Counted from the stretch's first letter, positions 14,547 through 23,740 are shown. The stretch is 23,740 bases of DNA from DASPTT01 sp035623275 (GCA_035623275.1 DASPTT010000162.1:1-23740), one strand, 5' to 3'. Notes: a model not told the origin generated them from the sequence alone. Program-made: numbers and translations.

Positions 14547-17500
14547 TCAGTCGCCGGGCGGGCCCGAGGGGGCGCCCCGGCGGGCCAGCGCGCCCGCCAT
14601 GTCCCCGGCCGGCAGGGGCGGGCCCAGGAGGAAGCCCTGGGCCATCGTGCAGCCGAGGTCCACGAGCCGCCGTCGCTGGTGGACCGTCTCGACCCCCTCG
14701 GCCACCACCTCGACGCCGAGGGCGGCCCCGGCAGCCACCACGGCCGCCACCACCCGATCGTGCTCGTCGTCCGCACCCAGGGGACCGACGAGGGCCGGGT
14801 CGATCTTGAGAGTGGACACGGGCAGGCGGGCCAGCTCGACCAACCCGGAGCGACCCCGTCCGTAGTCGTCCACCGCGAAGCGGACCCCGAGGTGCCGGAG
14901 GCGGCCGATGGCGTCGCCGGCATCGAGCGCGCGGGAGAGCGCGGATTCGGTCAGCTCGAGCTCGAGCGCCCCCGGGGCGAGGTCGGCCAGCGCCAGGGCT
15001 TCGACCACCGCGCGGAGGAAGTTCTCGTCGGCCAGGTCGGTCGCCATGACGTTGAGGCTGAGGCGGGACAGGGCGAAGCCCTCCTGGCGCCAGTGCCTGA
15101 CCTGGCGGCCCGCTTCCAGCACCGCCCAGGCGTCGACTCGCCCGCCGAGGCCGGCGCGCTCGGCCGCCGAGACGACGGTGACGCCTTCGAGCGTGCCGCG
15201 CACCGGGTGGCGCCAGCGGGTCAAGGCCTCGATGCCCACGACCTCGTTGGTCCGGAGGTCGACTCGGGGCTGGTAGACGAGGAAGAGCTCGCCGCCCTGG
15301 AGCGCGCCGGGGAGCTCGGCTGCGAGCTGGTCGGCGACGTCGGCCGGGCGATGCGGCAGGTGGGCTTCGTCGATCCGCAGCGAACCCGACCCCGCCCCGG
15401 CTGCGTCGCGGGCGGCGTGGCGGGCGCGGGCCAGCAGCTCGTCGAAGGTGTCGTCGGGCCCGCCGGCGACCGCGCCGCCGACCGAGGCGCTCAGCAGCAG
15501 CGCCCGTTCGCCTACCAGGTAGGGCGGCGCCAGGGCGTCGACGATCCGCCGGGCCGACGGCACCGGCCCGTCGGGCCCCGCCGCCCCCGGCAGCAGCACT
15601 GCGAAGGCGCCGTCCTCGAGCCGGGCCACCGTGTCCTGGCGACGGATGGTCTCGACGATCCGGCGGGCGGCCTGTGCCACCAAGGCCTCGGGGACCCCGG
15701 GCGCCGACGCGGCGCCGGGCCGGCCGACCTCGACCACGAGGAGACAGGCGGGCTCCCCGCTGCGTCGGCTGCGGCGAAGCTCCTGGCCGACCCGGTCGGC
15801 GAGGAGCCGCTGGTTGGGGAGGCCGCTGACCTCGTCCTGCCAGCGCAGCTCGCCCACCATGGCCCGCAGGCGTGCCCGCTCCAGGGCGGCCACCGCGTGC
15901 GCGGCCAGGCCGGTGAGCCGCTCGTGGAGGACGCCGTCGCCCCGCACGAGGCCCGGCGGCCGGGTGGCGTAGCCGGCGGTGGCGACGCCGAGGAACTCGT
16001 CGGCCGCGAACAGCGGCACCAGCGCGACGGCGGCCATGGGCGGCTCGCCGGCCAGCGCGCGCAGGGCGGGATCGGTGGTCTCGGGGTCCACGACCGTGAT
16101 GGACCGGGCGGCCCGGACGCGCTCGAAGCCGGGCGAGGCGGCGGTGTGGACCACGCTCGACGGTCCCGGACCCGGGGCCGGCGCAGGAGTCGCCGAGGGG
16201 GTCGGCGAGGGTGCCGGTGCGGATGGCGCCACCGGTGGCGGCGACATCGCCTCCAGGGTCAGCGTCTCGCGCCCGGGGTCCCAGACCATCACCGTGGCAC
16301 GGTCGCATCCCGCGACCTCGGCCACCGCCGGCGCCAGGGCCCGGACCACCTCGGCGAGCGACGTCCGGCCCGCGACGGCGAGGGAGAAGGCCGAAAAGGC
16401 GTCGGCCACCGCGTCGACACGCCGGGCGTCCTCGGCTGCGTTGGCGACGTCCAGGGCTCGTGCCGCGTAGTCGGCGTACAGCTCCAGTGTCCGACGGCAG
16501 GACTCCGGGGAGGGCACGGCACCGGCGTAGAGGGCGGCGAGCCGGCCATAGGGACGCCGCCCGGCGACCGCGGTGGTGATGCGGTCGGGCTCGTCCCCGC
16601 TCGTCGCCCCCGCCAGCAGCTCGTTCGCCAGGGCCTTCGCCTCGGCGGTGGTGAAGCCGTGGTGGTGCAGGCGGACGGGTGCGTCGGGCGAGCGGTGCAC
16701 CACCAGCAGATAGCGGGCCGCCCCGGCGGCGTCCGCGGCCCTGGCCGCGATGCGACCGAGGGCGCGGTCGAGATGGTCGGGGGCGAGGAGGTCGGGGGCC
16801 AGGAGGTCCGCGGCGCTGGCCCGGACGTCCTCGAGCCGGTCGGTGAGGTCGGCCACCCGATCCCGCAGCTCGTGCACCTGCTCCTGATCGGCCGGGCCGG
16901 CCCCGGCGCCCCTCGGCACCCGCCCCGCCGGCGGCACCCCCGTCGCCGGCGGCACCCCCGTCACCGGCGGCACCCGCCCCGCCGGCGGCACCCGCCCCGC
17001 CGGCGGCATCCGCCCCGCCGGCGGCACCCCTGTCACCGGCGATGCACCGCCCGCCCCCGGCGCCCAGGCGACGCGGTAGAGACAGAAGCGCCCGCCCTTG
17101 GCCTGGCACTCCGGCTCCGTCACCGCGCCCGGCGCCAGGCCGAAGACGGTCGGCACCTCGCCAAGCACACCCTTGGTGAAGTCGCACAGCTGCGGGTAGC
17201 GGAGCACGCCGGGGTGGGTCAGCACCCGCACGAAGCCGTGGGCGTCGCCGATCTCGAGCGACTCGGTGGTCGACACGTGGGAGCAGGCGTCGAGGGCGGC
17301 CACCACGTTGGCGAGCAGCGCGCCCGGCGTGCCGAGCGAGCGCAGACGTTCGCCCACGCTGGTCCCGTCGTGCTGGTGGAGCATGGTCGCGCCCACGTGG
17401 GCCGCGACGCGGTCGTCACCGAGCACCTCGGCCGCCGCCTCGAACAGGGCCAGGGCCTCGTCGTGGGTGCTCCACGACGCCGGGTCGGCCAGCGTCTCGG

Positions 17501-17657
17501 GCGAGCGGCGATCGTGCGCTCGTTGCAGCACGCGCTCGACGCCCTCGTCCCCGGCGCGGTCGCGCACGTGCCGGAGCACGACGGCGGTCAGCGCCCCCGA
17601 GATGTCCTGGCCGGCGTCCGCGCCGACCGGCGCGCCCGGCGACGTGTCCGTGGTCAT
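14547..17657 (-). CDS. Multidomain c-di-GMP phosphodiesterase: sensor, GAF-like regions, degenerate GGDEF, EAL
   Basis: The 1036-residue soluble protein starts at ATG 17657 (SD GGAGGGG eight bases upstream). Residues ~20-200 form a sensory domain ending ECQAKGGRFCLYRVAW, a pattern known from actinobacterial regulators and possibly V4R-related. A Pro/Gly linker of PPAGR units follows (~211-252), then a helical stretch (~256-285), two GAF-like regions (~290-400 and ~410-590) and a GGDEF-type domain (~605-765). In the latter the signature is RLEDGAF (679-685), so cyclase activity is unlikely. The EAL domain (~775-1030) keeps E810-A-L, N869, E904, D930/D931, K951 and the AEGVE loop (E987), consistent with active hydrolysis of c-di-GMP. 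No TM segments are visible. It is transcribed alone, divergent from the MDMPI gene. The sensed signal is unknown. Confidence 0.9.
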   Translation of the reverse strand: MTTDTSPGAPVGADAGQDISGALTAVVLRHVRDRAGDEGVERVLQRAHDRRSPETLADPASWSTHDEALALFEAAAEVLGDDRVAAHVGATMLHQHDGTSVGERLRSLGTPGALLANVVAALDACSHVSTTESLEIGDAHGFVRVLTHPGVLRYPQLCDFTKGVLGEVPTVFGLAPGAVTEPECQAKGGRFCLYRVAWAPGAGGASPVTGVPPAGRMPPAGRVPPAGRVPPVTGVPPATGVPPAGRVPRGAGAGPADQEQVHELRDRVADLTDRLEDVRASAADLLAPDLLAPDHLDRALGRIAARAADAAGAARYLLVVHRSPDAPVRLHHHGFTTAEAKALANELLAGATSGDEPDRITTAVAGRRPYGRLAALYAGAVPSPESCRRTLELYADYAARALDVANAAEDARRVDAVADAFSAFSLAVAGRTSLAEVVRALAPAVAEVAGCDRATVMVWDPGRETLTLEAMSPPPVAPSAPAPSPTPSATPAPAPGPGPSSVVHTAASPGFERVRAARSITVVDPETTDPALRALAGEPPMAAVALVPLFAADEFLGVATAGYATRPPGLVRGDGVLHERLTGLAAHAVAALERARLRAMVGELRWQDEVSGLPNQRLLADRVGQELRRSRRSGEPACLLVVEVGRPGAASAPGVPEALVAQAARRIVETIRRQDTVARLEDGAFAVLLPGAAGPDGPVPSARRIVDALAPPYLVGERALLLSASVGGAVAGGPDDTFDELLARARHAARDAAGAGSGSLRIDEAHLPHRPADVADQLAAELPGALQGGELFLVYQPRVDLRTNEVVGIEALTRWRHPVRGTLEGVTVVSAAERAGLGGRVDAWAVLEAGRQVRHWRQEGFALSRLSLNVMATDLADENFLRAVVEALALADLAPGALELELTESALSRALDAGDAIGRLRHLGVRFAVDDYGRGRSGLVELARLPVSTLKIDPALVGPLGADDEHDRVVAAVVAAGAALGVEVVAEGVETVHQRRRLVDLGCTMAQGFLLGPPLPAGDMAGALARRGAPSGPPGD
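16902..17027 (-). repeat. 18-bp tandem repeat coding for a Pro/Gly linker
   Basis: Seven 18-bp units encode VPPAGR-type hexapeptides (VPPAGR, MPPAGR, VPPAGR, VPPVTG, VPPATG, VPPAGR, VPRGAG) between the N-terminal sensor and the helical/GAF part of the EAL protein. Being in phase, copy number changes would only alter linker length. Confidence 0.85.
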
Positions 17658-17726
17658 CGTCCGCGCCCCTCCGTCCCCGCCTGGTGCGGGCCCACCCGGC
17701 GCAGGCCATGCTAACGGCGCACCCGG

Positions 17727-17741
17727 CGACGGAAACCGTCG
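17727..17741. promoter_or_regulatory. Perfect inverted repeat before the MDMPI gene
   Basis: CGACGG-AAA-CCGTCG is a 6-bp-arm dyad ending 17 bases before the ATG at 17759, in the 101-base divergent gap with the EAL gene. It could be an operator or a leader hairpin. Confidence 0.35.
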
Positions 17742-17758
17742 GGGCGAGCGGAGGAGTG

Positions 17759-18580
17759 ATGACGACAGGAGCCGACGAACCGATCGTGGACGTGCTCGCC
17801 GAGGAATGGGCCGCGATCGCCGAGTTCGGTGCCACGCTGACCGACGAGGAGTGGTCGCGTCCGACCGAGTGCCCGGGCTGGCAGGTGCGGGACCTGGTGT
17901 CCCACATGATCGGCACCGAGCGCTCCCTGCTGGGCGACGAGCCGCCTCCCGCCCTCGAAGAGGACCCGCCCCACGTGCACAACGCCATTGGCGCGTCGAA
18001 CGAGGCGTGGGTGCGGGCGCGCCGTCACGTCGCCGGCCCCGCCGTGCTGGCCGAGTTCGTCGAGGTCACGGGCCGGCGACTCGACGAGCTGCGGGCGTTC
18101 CCGTCGACGCGCTTCGAGGAGTTCGCCCCGAGCCCGGTCGGGCAGGTGCCCTATCGGGAGTTCATGTCGGTACGGGTCATGGACTGCTGGGTCCACGAGC
18201 AGGACGCCCGTGTCGCCACCGGGCACCCGGGCCACGTCGAGGGTGCGCCGGGCACGGTCGCGCTGGCGCGGATCGTGTCGGCGATGCCCTTCGTCGTGGG
18301 CAAGCGGGCCGCGGCCCCGGACGGCGCGTCCGTCCGCTTCGACGTCACCGGCCCGCTCGGCCGGCGCATCGACGTGCTCGTCACCGGCGGCCGGGCGGCC
18401 GCGGTCGAGGACGCCGGCGGCCAACCCAGCGCGACGCTCGTCCTGGGCAGCGAGGCGTTCTGGCGACTCGGGTGCGGGCGGCTCTCGGGGGCCGCCGCCC
18501 GCGAGGCCGGGCTCGTCGAGGTGGCGGGGGACGTGGCGCTCGGTGCGCGTGTCCTGGACTCGATGGCCTTCATGATCTGA
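17759..18580 (+). CDS. Mycothiol-dependent maleylpyruvate isomerase-like (MDMPI/DinB) protein
   Basis: The protein has 273 residues from ATG 17759 (SD GGAGG at 17750-17754) to TGA 18578. An ATG at 17708 is possible but adds an unconserved leader. The N-terminal DinB-like four-helix bundle (~8-150) has CPGWQVRDLVSHMIGTE with metal ligand H49 and CWVHEQDAR with H146; the C-terminal domain (~180-270) matches the MDMPI-C/SCP2-like part. Family members bind a divalent metal and use mycothiol, the actinobacterial thiol, as cofactor in isomerase or transferase reactions. The exact substrate is unknown. It is divergent from the EAL gene; a 13-bp tandem repeat starts on its stop codon. Confidence 0.88.
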   Translation: MTTGADEPIVDVLAEEWAAIAEFGATLTDEEWSRPTECPGWQVRDLVSHMIGTERSLLGDEPPPALEEDPPHVHNAIGASNEAWVRARRHVAGPAVLAEFVEVTGRRLDELRAFPSTRFEEFAPSPVGQVPYREFMSVRVMDCWVHEQDARVATGHPGHVEGAPGTVALARIVSAMPFVVGKRAAAPDGASVRFDVTGPLGRRIDVLVTGGRAAAVEDAGGQPSATLVLGSEAFWRLGCGRLSGAAAREAGLVEVAGDVALGARVLDSMAFMI

Positions 18581-18637
18581 GGGCACGACCTGAGGGCACG
18601 ACGTGAGGGCACGATCTGAGGGCACGATGTGAGGGCC
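18578..18637 (+). repeat. 13-bp tandem repeat between the MDMPI and tig genes
   Basis: TGAGGGCACGAYS repeats at 18578-18590, 18591-18603, 18604-18616 and 18617-18629, followed by a broken fifth copy from 18630 (TGAGGGCC). The four full copies differ only in their last two bases. The first TGA is the stop codon of the upstream gene. The array ends about 70 bases before tig. It could be a slippage-generated array or a regulator-binding site; the 13-bp period is not helically phased. Confidence 0.9.
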
Positions 18638-18693
18638 ACGGCACCGACCGAGCGCCGCGGCGCACGGGATCCGAGGTAGCGCCCCGGGGCCGG

Positions 18694-18699
18694 TAGAGT
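18694..18699 (+). promoter_or_regulatory. Candidate -10 element for tig
   Basis: TAGAGT (TAnnnT) lies ten bases before the ATG at 18710, and no SD precedes that ATG. Transcription of the tig-clpP-clpX run could start within a few bases of the start codon (near-leaderless). No -35 match is seen at 16-18 bases upstream. Confidence 0.4.
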
Positions 18700-18709
18700 G
18701 GGTTCTCCT

Positions 18710-20137
18710 ATGCGAGCCACCGCTGAGCCCCTCGAGGGCAACCGCGTCCGCTTGTCGGTCGAGGTGGACGAAGGCGAGGTCGACGAGGCGCTGGACGCGA
18801 CGATCCGCCGCCTCGCGCGCCAGGTGCGCGTCCCCGGTTTCCGCCCGGGCCGGGTGCCGCGCCCGGTGCTCGAGGCGCGCCTCGGCGGTGCGGTGGCGCT
18901 GCGCCAGCAGGCGCTGAGCGACGCGCTGCCCGACCTGTACGCGCGGGCGGTGCAGGACACCGACGTCGACCCGATCGCCGCGCCCGAGATCGACATCACC
19001 TCGGGCGAGGACGGCGGCCCGATCACCTTCGACGCCCTCGTCGAGGTGCGCCCGATCGTGGCCATCCCCGGGTACCAGGGCCTCGTGGTCACGATCCCGT
19101 CGTTGACGGTGACCGACGAGGAGGTCGACCGCCAGGTCGACCGCATCCGCGAGCAGTCCGGCGAGCTTGAGGTGGTGGGGCGCGCCGCGCGCGACGGCGA
19201 CTACGTCACCATCGACGTCCACGGCACGCGTCCCGACATGGAGGACCTCGACGTCGACGACTACCTGCACGAAGTCGGCGCCGGCTCCGACATCGAGGGC
19301 CTCGACGACCAGCTGCGGGGATCGAAGGCGGGGGACATCCTGCAATTCGGCGCCGAGATCCCCATGCCCTCCGGCCAGCGGTCCCCGGCCACCTTCCGGG
19401 TGCTCGTCAAGGAGGTCAAGGAGAAGAGGCTGCCCGAGGCCTCCGACGAGTGGGCGGCCGAGGCCTCGGAATTCGACACCGTCGCCGCGCTGCGCGACGA
19501 CCTGCGCGCCCGCCTGGCCCAGGTGAAGCTCGTCCAGGCGCAGCTGGCGCGGCGTGATCGCACGGTCGAGGCCCTGGTGGGCCTGGTCGACGACGAGCCG
19601 CCGGAGTCGCTGGTGGACGCCGAGGTGCGCGAGCGGCTCCACGACCTCGGGCACCGTCTCGAAGAACGCGGCATCGGCTTCGAGCAGTTCCTCGCTGCCT
19701 CGGGCCGGACGGAGACCGAGCTGCTCGAGGAGATCCGGGCCGAGGCCACCCACGCGGTGCGCGTCGACCTGGCGCTGCGGGCGCTCGCCGACGCGGAGTC
19801 GATCGAGCTGACCGACGAGGAGCTCGATCGGGGGTTGGCCGACATGGCCGAGCAGGCGGGCACCACCGTGGACGACCTCCGGACGCGCCTCGAGCGAGCG
19901 GGCCGGCTCTCCGCGGTGCGAGGCGAGCGGCGCAAGGCCAAGGCGCTCACCTGGTTGATGGACGAGGTCGAGCTGGTGGACGAGGACGGGAACCCGCTGT
20001 CGCGCGACGCGCTCACCATGCCGGCGGTGGGCGGCGAGGACACCACAGGCGATGCCGGCGGTGAGGGCGAGGGCGCGGCGGGCGCCGGCAGCGGCGACGT
20101 CGGAGGCGAAACGGCACGGGCCGCGGCAGAAGAGTGA
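18710..20137 (+). CDS. tig: Trigger factor (ribosome-associated chaperone)
   Basis: The protein has 475 residues from ATG 18710; a GTG at 18698 is in frame but less likely. The N-terminal ribosome-binding domain (~1-115) contains VPGFRPGRVPRPVLEARLG (~43-61), the trigger-factor signature that contacts the ribosome. The PPIase-like domain (~150-240) and the helical substrate-binding C-terminal domain (~250-435) follow. A ~40-residue Gly/Ala/Glu-rich tail is probably disordered, as in other actinobacterial trigger factors. It binds nascent chains at the exit tunnel and helps folding. The clpP gene begins 19 bases downstream, linking folding and degradation in one conserved run. Confidence 0.95.
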   Translation: MRATAEPLEGNRVRLSVEVDEGEVDEALDATIRRLARQVRVPGFRPGRVPRPVLEARLGGAVALRQQALSDALPDLYARAVQDTDVDPIAAPEIDITSGEDGGPITFDALVEVRPIVAIPGYQGLVVTIPSLTVTDEEVDRQVDRIREQSGELEVVGRAARDGDYVTIDVHGTRPDMEDLDVDDYLHEVGAGSDIEGLDDQLRGSKAGDILQFGAEIPMPSGQRSPATFRVLVKEVKEKRLPEASDEWAAEASEFDTVAALRDDLRARLAQVKLVQAQLARRDRTVEALVGLVDDEPPESLVDAEVRERLHDLGHRLEERGIGFEQFLAASGRTETELLEEIRAEATHAVRVDLALRALADAESIELTDEELDRGLADMAEQAGTTVDDLRTRLERAGRLSAVRGERRKAKALTWLMDEVELVDEDGNPLSRDALTMPAVGGEDTTGDAGGEGEGAAGAGSGDVGGETARAAAEE

Positions 20138-20156
20138 CGAGCGTGGAGGCTGACTC

Positions 20157-20798
20157 GTGAGCACACAAGGAAACGCACAGGGGTACCTGGTCCCCAACGT
20201 GGTGGAGCAGACCAGCCGTGGCGAACGGGCCTACGACCTCTATTCGCGCCTGCTCAAGGAGCGCATCATCATCCTGGGCACGCCGATCGACGACACCATC
20301 GCCAACCTCGTGTGCGCGCAGCTGCTGTTCCTGGAGGGCGAGGACCTCGACAAGGACATCCACCTCTACATCAACTCGCCCGGCGGGGACATCACGGCGC
20401 TGTTCGCCATCTACGACACGATCAAGTTCATCAAGCCGGAGGTGTCGACCTTCTGCTTCGGCCAGGCCGCCTCGGCGGCCGCCGTGCTGCTGGGGGCCGG
20501 CGCCAGGGGCAAGCGCTTCGCCCTGCCCCATGCCCGGATCCTGTTGCACCAGCCCTGGGGCGGGGTCGCCGGGCAGGCCAGCGACATCGAGCTCCAGGCG
20601 AAGGAGATCCTGCGTATGCGGGATCTCCTGAACTCCATGCTGGCCTCGGACACCGGCCAGGAGGTGGAGAAGATCGCCGTGGACACCGACCGCGACTTCG
20701 TCATGACGGCCGACGAGGCGGTGGCATACGGCCTGATCGACGAGGTCATCACCAGCCGGGACGCCGTGGGCGCCACGGAAGCCGTCGGCGCCGCGTAG
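20157..20798 (+). CDS. clpP: ClpP protease subunit (ClpP2-like)
   Basis: The protein has 213 residues from GTG 20157 (SD GGAGG at 20144-20148) to TAG 20796. The catalytic triad is S106 in GQAASAAAVLL, H131 in LLHQPWGG, and D180 in TDRDF. YINSPGGDI is the oxyanion/handle region. The GQAASAAAVLL box, instead of the common G-x-ASMGA-x-LL, is the form I associate with actinobacterial ClpP2. The N-terminus (LVPNVVEQTSRGERAYDLYSR) is a typical propeptide and axial region. It forms a tetradecameric barrel that degrades substrates fed by ClpX, encoded immediately downstream. No second clpP is adjacent, unlike the usual clpP1-clpP2 pair. Confidence 0.95.
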   Translation: MSTQGNAQGYLVPNVVEQTSRGERAYDLYSRLLKERIIILGTPIDDTIANLVCAQLLFLEGEDLDKDIHLYINSPGGDITALFAIYDTIKFIKPEVSTFCFGQAASAAAVLLGAGARGKRFALPHARILLHQPWGGVAGQASDIELQAKEILRMRDLLNSMLASDTGQEVEKIAVDTDRDFVMTADEAVAYGLIDEVITSRDAVGATEAVGAA

Positions 20799-20827
20799 GC
20801 TTGGTCGAAAGAACGGGGGAGGGCTTC

Positions 20828-22099
<1,272 letters not shown>

Positions 22100-22116
22100 C
22101 GCCCGCCGCGCCCGGC

Positions 22117-23466
22117 GTGCCTCACCCCACACCGCCCGTCGGTTCGTCGCGCGACGAGCTCGTCGCGTGGCTCGACGACCACACGGACTACGAGCGCGCC
22201 ATGCCGACGCGCGCGCTCGCTCCCACCCTGCACCGGATCGAGGAGCTCTGCCGCGTCCTCGGCGACCCGGAACGGGCGTACCCCGTGATCCACGTCACCG
22301 GCACCAACGGCAAGGGGTCGACGGCGCGCATCCTGACCGACCTCCTCCGGGCCACGGGGCTCAGCGTGGGCACCTACACCAGTCCCAACCTGGCGCGGGT
22401 CAACGAGCGCATCGGGCGTGACGGGGAGCCGATCGACGACGACGAGCTCGCCGAGCTGCTCGACGCGCTCGCCCTCATCGAGCCCATGCTGGGCGAGCCG
22501 CCGACGCGCTTCGAGCTGCTCACCGCCGCCGCCTTCCGCTGGTTCGCCGACAGCGCCGTCGACGTCGCCGTGGTCGAGGTGGGCCTCGGGGGCCGCTGGG
22601 ACGCCACCAACGTGGTGCAGCCGGCAGTGGCCGTGGTGACCAACGTGAGCTACGACCACGTGGAGGTCCTCGGGCCCACCCTGGCCGACATTGCCCGGGA
22701 GAAGGCAGGGGTGGTCAAGCCCCACACCACCCTGGTGCTGGGCGAGACCGATCCCGAGCTCGCCCAGGTCTTCCTGGCCGCGGCCGACGCGGTGGGCGAC
22801 GTCGAGACGCACGTGGCCGGCGTGTCCTTCGGCGTGCGCGCCAACCGCATGGCCGTGGGCGGCCGCCTCCTCGACCTGTTCACGCCCGGCGCTTCCTACC
22901 AGGACCTGTTCCTGCCGTTGCACGGCGCCCATCAGGGGGCCAACGCGGCCTGCGCGCTCGCCGCGGCCGAGTCGTTCTTCGGGACGCCGCTCGACGACGC
23001 GGTGGTCGAGGACGGCTTCGCCGCCGTGCGCGTGCCGGGCCGGCTGGAGGTCGTGGGCCGTGCGCCGCTGGTCGTCCTCGACGGCGCGCACAACGTCGCC
23101 GGGGCACGCGCGCTCGCCGACGCGCTGCACGAGGAGTTCCCGGTGAGCGGCGGCGTGGTCGCCGTGCTGGGCATGCTCCACGGACGCGATCCCAGCGCCA
23201 TCGTCGGCGCCCTGGCGGGGGGAGGGGTGCGGACGGTCGTCGCCTGCACCGCGCCCTCGCCCCGCGCGCTGGACGCCGCCGACATCGCCGAGGCGGCCCG
23301 TGCCCAGGGACTCGACGCGCTGGCCACGGACTCGGTGGACGACGCCGTCACGCTCGCGGCGGCCCGCACGCCCGACGACGGCCTGCTCCTCGTCACCGGA
23401 TCCCTCTACGTCGTCGCCGACGCCCGTGCCCGCTTCGTGTCGTCGCCCTCGCGCCGGCGCGAGTAG
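22117..23466 (+). CDS. folC: Bifunctional folylpolyglutamate/dihydrofolate synthase
   Basis: The protein has 449 residues from GTG 22117 to TAG 23464. No clear SD exists; the start lies 17 bases after clpX and may rely on coupling. The P-loop is HVTGTNGKGST (~66-76), followed by YTSPNLARVNERI (usually SPHL), VEVGLGGRWDATNV, TNVSYDHVEVLG, the EKAGVVK lysine region and the C-terminal-domain motif VLDGAHN. This is a Mur-ligase-type enzyme that adds glutamate to folates. In many actinobacteria valS sits between clpX and folC; here it is absent. ndk follows 12 bases later. Confidence 0.95.
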   Translation: MPHPTPPVGSSRDELVAWLDDHTDYERAMPTRALAPTLHRIEELCRVLGDPERAYPVIHVTGTNGKGSTARILTDLLRATGLSVGTYTSPNLARVNERIGRDGEPIDDDELAELLDALALIEPMLGEPPTRFELLTAAAFRWFADSAVDVAVVEVGLGGRWDATNVVQPAVAVVTNVSYDHVEVLGPTLADIAREKAGVVKPHTTLVLGETDPELAQVFLAAADAVGDVETHVAGVSFGVRANRMAVGGRLLDLFTPGASYQDLFLPLHGAHQGANAACALAAAESFFGTPLDDAVVEDGFAAVRVPGRLEVVGRAPLVVLDGAHNVAGARALADALHEEFPVSGGVVAVLGMLHGRDPSAIVGALAGGGVRTVVACTAPSPRALDAADIAEAARAQGLDALATDSVDDAVTLAAARTPDDGLLLVTGSLYVVADARARFVSSPSRRRE

Positions 23467-23478
23467 GGTCCAGCGCTC

Positions 23479-23740
23479 GTGAACAGAACCCTGGTCATCG
23501 CCAAGCCGGACGCGGTGGAGCGGGGCCTCGCTGGGGAGATCCTGGCCCGGCTCGAGCGCAAGGGCCTCCGGCTCGTCGCCGCGGAGCTCCGCACCATCGA
23601 CGAGGCGACGGCGGCCCACCACTACGAGGAGCACGCCGGCAAGCCCTTCTACGGTGACCTCGTGACGTTCATCACCCGCTCGCCTTCCCTGGTGGTCGTC
23701 GTGGAGGGCCCGGAGGACACCTGGCGCATCGTGCGCGCCC
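23479..23740 (+). CDS. ndk: Nucleoside diphosphate kinase (3' end beyond window)
   Basis: 87 codons are visible from GTG 23479, open to the end of the window. The N-terminus RTLVIAKPDAVERGLAGEIL includes the ATP-binding K9 region; ERKGLRLVAAEL, HYEEHAGKPFYGDLVTFIT and VVVVEGPEDTWRIVR follow the NDK fold in order. The catalytic His, expected near residue 115, lies outside. It transfers the terminal phosphate of NTPs to NDPs. It is the last gene of the tig-clpP-clpX-folC run, with weak SD and a very short gap to folC. Confidence 0.93.
   Translation, partial: MNRTLVIAKPDAVERGLAGEILARLERKGLRLVAAELRTIDEATAAHHYEEHAGKPFYGDLVTFITRSPSLVVVVEGPEDTWRIVRA

Noticed and set aside
16902..17027. 18-bp repeats as a mobile or regulatory element
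   Set aside because: They are in phase within the EAL protein and simply encode a Pro/Gly linker.
14400..17714. Plus-strand open frame of about 1100 codons opposite the EAL gene
   Set aside because: It is the complement of a gene with clear EAL, GAF-like and sensor motifs; its translation is low-complexity Arg/Gly/His/Pro with no domain. Very GC-rich DNA gives long stop-free antisense frames.
18578..18640. Possible CRISPR array
   Set aside because: The 13-bp units are directly contiguous with no spacers, and no cas genes are present.
18641..18709. HspR (HAIR) or ClgR operator before tig-clpP-clpX
   Set aside because: I could not find the known inverted-repeat patterns in this stretch.
17711..20197. 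Minus-strand open frame of about 830 codons across MDMPI and tig
   Set aside because: It overlaps two well-supported genes and has no recognisable domain.

Overview
This is about 23.7 kb of very GC-rich, gene-dense DNA from an actinobacterium. The evidence is GTG starts, a mycothiol-type DinB/MDMPI protein, a ClpP2-like protease, the actinobacterial families DUF1918 and DUF5679, and a tig-clpP-clpX-folC-ndk order. The long secreted repeat proteins would suit Acidimicrobiia or a relative, but the class is inference. There are 19 complete genes and one truncated gene at each edge. I see no tRNA, rRNA, CRISPR array, transposase or integrase. No gene-free stretch exceeds 300 bases.

Layout. (1) 1-4012: two tandem paralogous secreted proteins, each with Cys-pair repeats followed by lectin-like (PLL-type) propeller repeats. 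A good terminator and a good promoter lie between them. (2) 4090-6474: a CoA-transferase family III protein with unusual domain order and an enoyl-CoA hydratase family gene, transcribed divergently with only 12 bp between start codons. (3) 6675-13148: an accessory, stress-like region. It holds an unknown soluble protein, an operon of OmpR-type response regulator, histidine kinase and DUF2804, a small membrane protein, a DUF1918 protein, and a pair made of a universal stress protein and a zinc alcohol dehydrogenase. (4) 13302-18580: a Ppx/GppA phosphatase, a tiny zinc-ribbon protein (DUF5679, 50 aa), a 1036-aa multidomain c-di-GMP phosphodiesterase, and an MDMPI/DinB protein. (5) 18710-23740: the conserved proteostasis/housekeeping run tig, clpP, clpX, folC, ndk (the last cut by the window end).

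The main discovery candidate is a set of four near-identical 14-bp palindromes (consensus GGGACCTTCGGCCC, of the type GGGNC-N4-GNCCC). They lie in four separate intergenic regions, each reading in the direction of the gene it precedes and 56-86 bp before its start codon: the unknown gene at 6675, the small membrane gene at 10528, DUF1918 and the USP-ADH pair. The pattern matches the DosR/DevR (OsdR) box of actinobacterial hypoxia/NO-dormancy regulons, and USPs and this alcohol dehydrogenase family fit that context. If correct, region 3 is a dormancy regulon with two uncharacterised members, whose NarL-type regulator lies outside the window.

Other points of interest are the apparently permuted CoA-transferase, a 10-bp phased repeat plus G-quadruplex-capable tract upstream of the two-component operon, a lone ClpP2-type protease gene beside clpX, and several candidate leaderless starts.
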